Origin: Candidatus Firestonebacteria bacterium RIFOXYA2_FULL_40_8
Lineage (GTDB): Bacteria; Oederibacteriota; D2-FULL-39-29
Direction: 5' to 3'
Assembly: GCA_001778355.1 (NCBI GenBank)
Contig: MFGS01000034.1
Location: forward strand, 2,352-9,952
DNA length: 7,601 bases
Shown: positions 5,745 to 7,601 of the stretch, one piece after another
Layout of the letters: each line of letters starts with the position of its first letter
How positions within the stretch are numbered: the stretch's first letter is position 1
The notes under the pieces: generated by a model
Told to the model about the DNA's origin: nothing
The model's database searches: none
Seen by the model: the letters and a program-made list of their open reading frames with translations, nothing else
Made by a program: the position numbers and the translations under genes

Positions 5745-7079
5745 ATGAAAAATAAATGGCTTTATATCAGCAAAAGTGATCTTGAGATTGAATTGGAACA
5801 GTTAAAGGATGAAGGCAGGGAAATTTCAAAGGTGCTGCCAAAATTTAAGAAGCTTCTGAAGGTAAAAGATGAAATGAAGTATCAGGTGGAATTTGGAGCA
5901 CTTCTTGACGAGACCATTATGCTTCCTATGCGGAAAAATTATAAATATCTGGAACCTTCGGATCTCAACGGCATAAAGAAAGCCCGTCCCTCTTGCAGAT
6001 TCAAGAAACAGAGGAAACTTACCATAAAAAAGGAATTTGACATTATCTATGGGGCTTGGCTTGGCAGGTGTGCAGGCTGTCTTTTGGGTAAACCGGTAGA
6101 AGGTATTAAGCGCGGTTCTCTTGAAGAATACTTGACAGGTATAGATAATTTTCCTCTAAAAAATTATATTAAGTCTGTACCGAAGATGCTTAAGAAAGTA
6201 AAATGGTATGATACACCCTCGTTTATAGACAAAGTTGACCGTATGGTAGAAGATGATGATACCAACTACACTGTTACCGGCCTTGTTGTCATGAAAAATC
6301 ATGGGAAGGATTTTAAATCGGAAGATGTCGCGAATTTCTGGATGCAAAATATTCCTTTGCTGCATACCTGCACAGCAGAGCGTGTTGCTTATAGGAATTT
6401 CGCAATAAAAATACAACCGCCGGCTTCTGCAACCTACAGGAATGCTTACCGCGAGTGGATAGGCGCGCAGATTAGAGCCGACTTTTTCGGCTATGTTGCG
6501 CTCGGAGATCCGGAAAAAGCCGCCGAATATGCTTTCAGAGATGCGTCCATAAGCCATGTGAAGAACGGAATATATGGAGAGATGTGGGTAGCAGCCATGC
6601 TTGCCGCTGCGCCGTATTATGATGACCCGAAAGATGTAATTAACGCAGGACTAAATGAAATACCAAAGAATTGTCGGCTTACGGAGGATATAAAAAAAGT
6701 CATCAATTGGTATTTTGAAGGTATAAACTACAGTGAAGCGATAGATCGGATACATAAGCTTTGGGATGAAAAAAGCAGACATCACTGGGTACACACGAAC
6801 AGTAACGCGCAGATAGTCGCAATGGGGCTTCTCTTTTCGGAAATGGATTTTGAAAAATCTGTTTGCCGCGCGGTGGAAGCAGCTTTTGATACCGACTGTA
6901 ACGGGGCAACTGTCGGTTCGATAATGGGAATGATGCTTGGCGCAAAAAAGCTGCCTAAAAAATGGACTGGTCCTCTACATGATACCCTGGAAACAGGCAT
7001 AGCAGGTTATCATCTGGTAAAAATATCAGACCTGGCAAAAGAAACTCTGAAAATAAGAAAAATAAATGAACGTATTTAA
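5745..7079 (+). CDS. ADP-ribosylglycohydrolase-family (DraG/ARH-like) protein with N-terminal extension
   Basis: The product has 444 residues. Residues about 98-430 carry the all-alpha ARH fold: GAWLGRCAGCLLGKPVEG (103-120), EDDDTNYT (169-176, first metal-binding cluster), REWIGAQIRADFFGY (236-250), GEMWVAAMLAAAPY, and DTDCNGATVGSIMG (382-395, second metal-binding cluster). Classical members such as DraG remove ADP-ribose from proteins with two Mg or Mn ions. In this subgroup the usual DTDT motif is DTDC, and about 100 charged residues with predicted helix (EIELEQLKDEGREISKV) precede the fold. Many such proteins sit in carbohydrate or nucleoside loci and may cleave other N- or O-glycosidic bonds, so the substrate is open. 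No signal peptide is seen, so it should be cytosolic. It is divergent from the AraC gene, which probably controls it, and is followed on the same strand by a secreted glycosidase-like gene after a gap of about 116 nt. Confidence 0.88.
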   Translation: MKNKWLYISKSDLEIELEQLKDEGREISKVLPKFKKLLKVKDEMKYQVEFGALLDETIMLPMRKNYKYLEPSDLNGIKKARPSCRFKKQRKLTIKKEFDIIYGAWLGRCAGCLLGKPVEGIKRGSLEEYLTGIDNFPLKNYIKSVPKMLKKVKWYDTPSFIDKVDRMVEDDDTNYTVTGLVVMKNHGKDFKSEDVANFWMQNIPLLHTCTAERVAYRNFAIKIQPPASATYRNAYREWIGAQIRADFFGYVALGDPEKAAEYAFRDASISHVKNGIYGEMWVAAMLAAAPYYDDPKDVINAGLNEIPKNCRLTEDIKKVINWYFEGINYSEAIDRIHKLWDEKSRHHWVHTNSNAQIVAMGLLFSEMDFEKSVCRAVEAAFDTDCNGATVGSIMGMMLGAKKLPKKWTGPLHDTLETGIAGYHLVKISDLAKETLKIRKINERI

Positions 7080-7100
7080 AAGCATTTAACAAATATTAAA

Positions 7101-7132
7101 TAGACGTAACGATTTCATAAAAAAATCGTCTA
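7101..7132. other. AT-rich inverted repeat downstream of the ADP-ribosylglycohydrolase-family gene
   Basis: Two competing pairings exist: ACGATTT (7109-7115) with AAATCGT (7123-7129), and TAGACG (7101-7106) with CGTCTA (7127-7132). A T run does not follow on the plus strand, so it is at best a weak terminator or attenuator-like structure between the two plus-strand genes. Confidence 0.35.
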
Positions 7133-7169
7133 AGATAGTTATAGTAGTGAAAATAGGATTTAAGTTTGC

Positions 7170-7202
7170 AGGAGAAATATGCTTTCTGGAAAAATATGTT
7201 AA
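7170..7202 (+). other. Shine-Dalgarno site with a seven-codon leader reading frame before the last gene
   Basis: AGGAG (7170-7174) lies 4 nt before ATG 7179-7181, the best initiation signal in this gap. The frame reads MLSGKIC and stops at TAA 7200-7202. The stop lies at the start of the next gene: the ATG at 7196 is just before it and the ATG at 7208 is 5 nt after it, both in another frame. It may be a leader peptide coupling translation, or the true start of the next gene disrupted by an indel in the A5 run at 7190-7194. Coding status is unproven. Confidence 0.4.
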
Positions 7203-7601
7203 TTTTGATGCGTTTAGGAATATTTATGCTTTTAATGATAAACAATGTTTTAGCGGCGGATTCGCCGTTTGGGATTATGGCTGCTTTTGATGCGACAACC
7301 CTCACAAATATTAGCGCCCCGGACAAAGCCGCCAAAACTGCCTGGGCAGGGGAACGTTTCAGAGATCTTGGCGCTAAATGGTCACGGGGTGCCGGAGAAC
7401 ATATCCTTTGGGATATAAACGAGCCGGTAATAGGCGGAGGATATGATTGGAGTGTGCCGGACGCAGCTCTTTTAAAAGCTTACCAGAACGGAGGAAACGG
7501 CTTTAACATGGTGGTGGTAGTCACTCCGCAGAGAGGCCACGGCGCTCCAGGCGATATTCCCTCTGCGAATGAGACGGACTTTAAAAATTTTGTCAAGGCC
7601 C
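7196..7601 (+). CDS. Secreted protein resembling clan GH-A glycoside hydrolases (3' partial)
   Basis: The frame stays open to the window end (135 complete codons from the ATG at 7196). The N-terminus MLILMRLGIFMLLMINNVLA is a signal peptide with a likely cut after VLA, before ADSPFG; the ATG at 7208 would also give a usable, shorter signal. After it come GIMAAFDA, ERFRDLGAKWSRGAGE (53-68), EPVIGGGYDWSVPDAALLKAY (residues 76-96) and NMVVVVTPQRG. This looks like the first strands and helices of a TIM-barrel glycosidase (GH5/GH39-like): a residue-rich LGAKWSR strand, the YDWS..D motif, and a hydrophobic strand ending in TP. The catalytic acids lie beyond the window, so the family cannot be fixed. 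No Shine-Dalgarno site serves either ATG; the strong site belongs to the short frame at 7179. Certain as coding by signal peptide and composition, tentative as to enzyme class. Confidence 0.75.
   Translation, partial: MLILMRLGIFMLLMINNVLAADSPFGIMAAFDATTLTNISAPDKAAKTAWAGERFRDLGAKWSRGAGEHILWDINEPVIGGGYDWSVPDAALLKAYQNGGNGFNMVVVVTPQRGHGAPGDIPSANETDFKNFVKA

Noticed and set aside
7140..7145. TATAGT as the -10 box of a promoter for the last gene
   Set aside because: It matches five of six consensus bases, but no -35-like element lies 16-18 nt upstream (nt 7117-7122 read ATAAAA).

Overview
The window looks like chromosomal DNA of an uncultivated, probably anaerobic or environmental bacterium of moderate GC. 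A very large surface protein with Ig-like repeats and a FlgD/type-IX-like C-terminal domain, a Ceramidase_alk-family hydrolase, an ADP-ribosylglycohydrolase-family protein, an AraC regulator and a secreted glycosidase-like protein occur together in candidate phyla such as Firestonebacteria and in the PVC/FCB groups. That placement is inference from gene content only. No mobile element, phage gene, tRNA, rRNA or CRISPR array was seen.

Layout. (1) Nt 2-2452, plus strand: the 3' part of a long gene for a repetitive extracellular protein. It has five tandem Ig-like repeats of 91-92 residues, one further Ig-like domain, a ZU5-like domain and a C-terminal FlgD-like Ig domain. (2) Nt 2450-2500: two adjacent palindromes between convergent genes, one of which resembles dispersed intergenic palindromic repeats. 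(3) Nt 2522-3925, minus strand: a compact neutral-ceramidase-like metalloenzyme without a signal peptide. (4) Nt 3999-4766, plus strand: an AAC(3)-family acetyltransferase with an extended -10 promoter placed so that its mRNA should be leaderless. (5) Nt 4778-5689, minus strand: an AraC-family regulator with a cupin sensor domain, convergent with the acetyltransferase (11 nt between stop codons). (6) Nt 5745-7079, plus strand: an ADP-ribosylglycohydrolase-family enzyme, divergent from the AraC gene. The two promoters overlap in their -10 boxes. (7) Nt 7196-7601, plus strand: the 5' part of a secreted protein resembling clan GH-A glycoside hydrolases, cut by the window end. Its best ribosome binding site opens a seven-codon reading frame in a different frame.

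How the genes may work together. The clearest regulatory unit is AraC plus the ADP-ribosylglycohydrolase-family enzyme. AraC regulators with cupin domains usually sense small molecules, often sugars, and the downstream gene encodes a probable secreted glycosidase, so a glycan or glycoside utilisation locus is a reasonable but unproven reading. The ceramidase-like and AAC(3)-like genes have their own divergent upstream region of 73 nt and need not belong to that unit. No gene stands out as an obvious new defence or mobile system. The most interesting signals are the leaderless promoter arrangements, the overlapping divergent promoters and the frame conflict at the start of the last gene.
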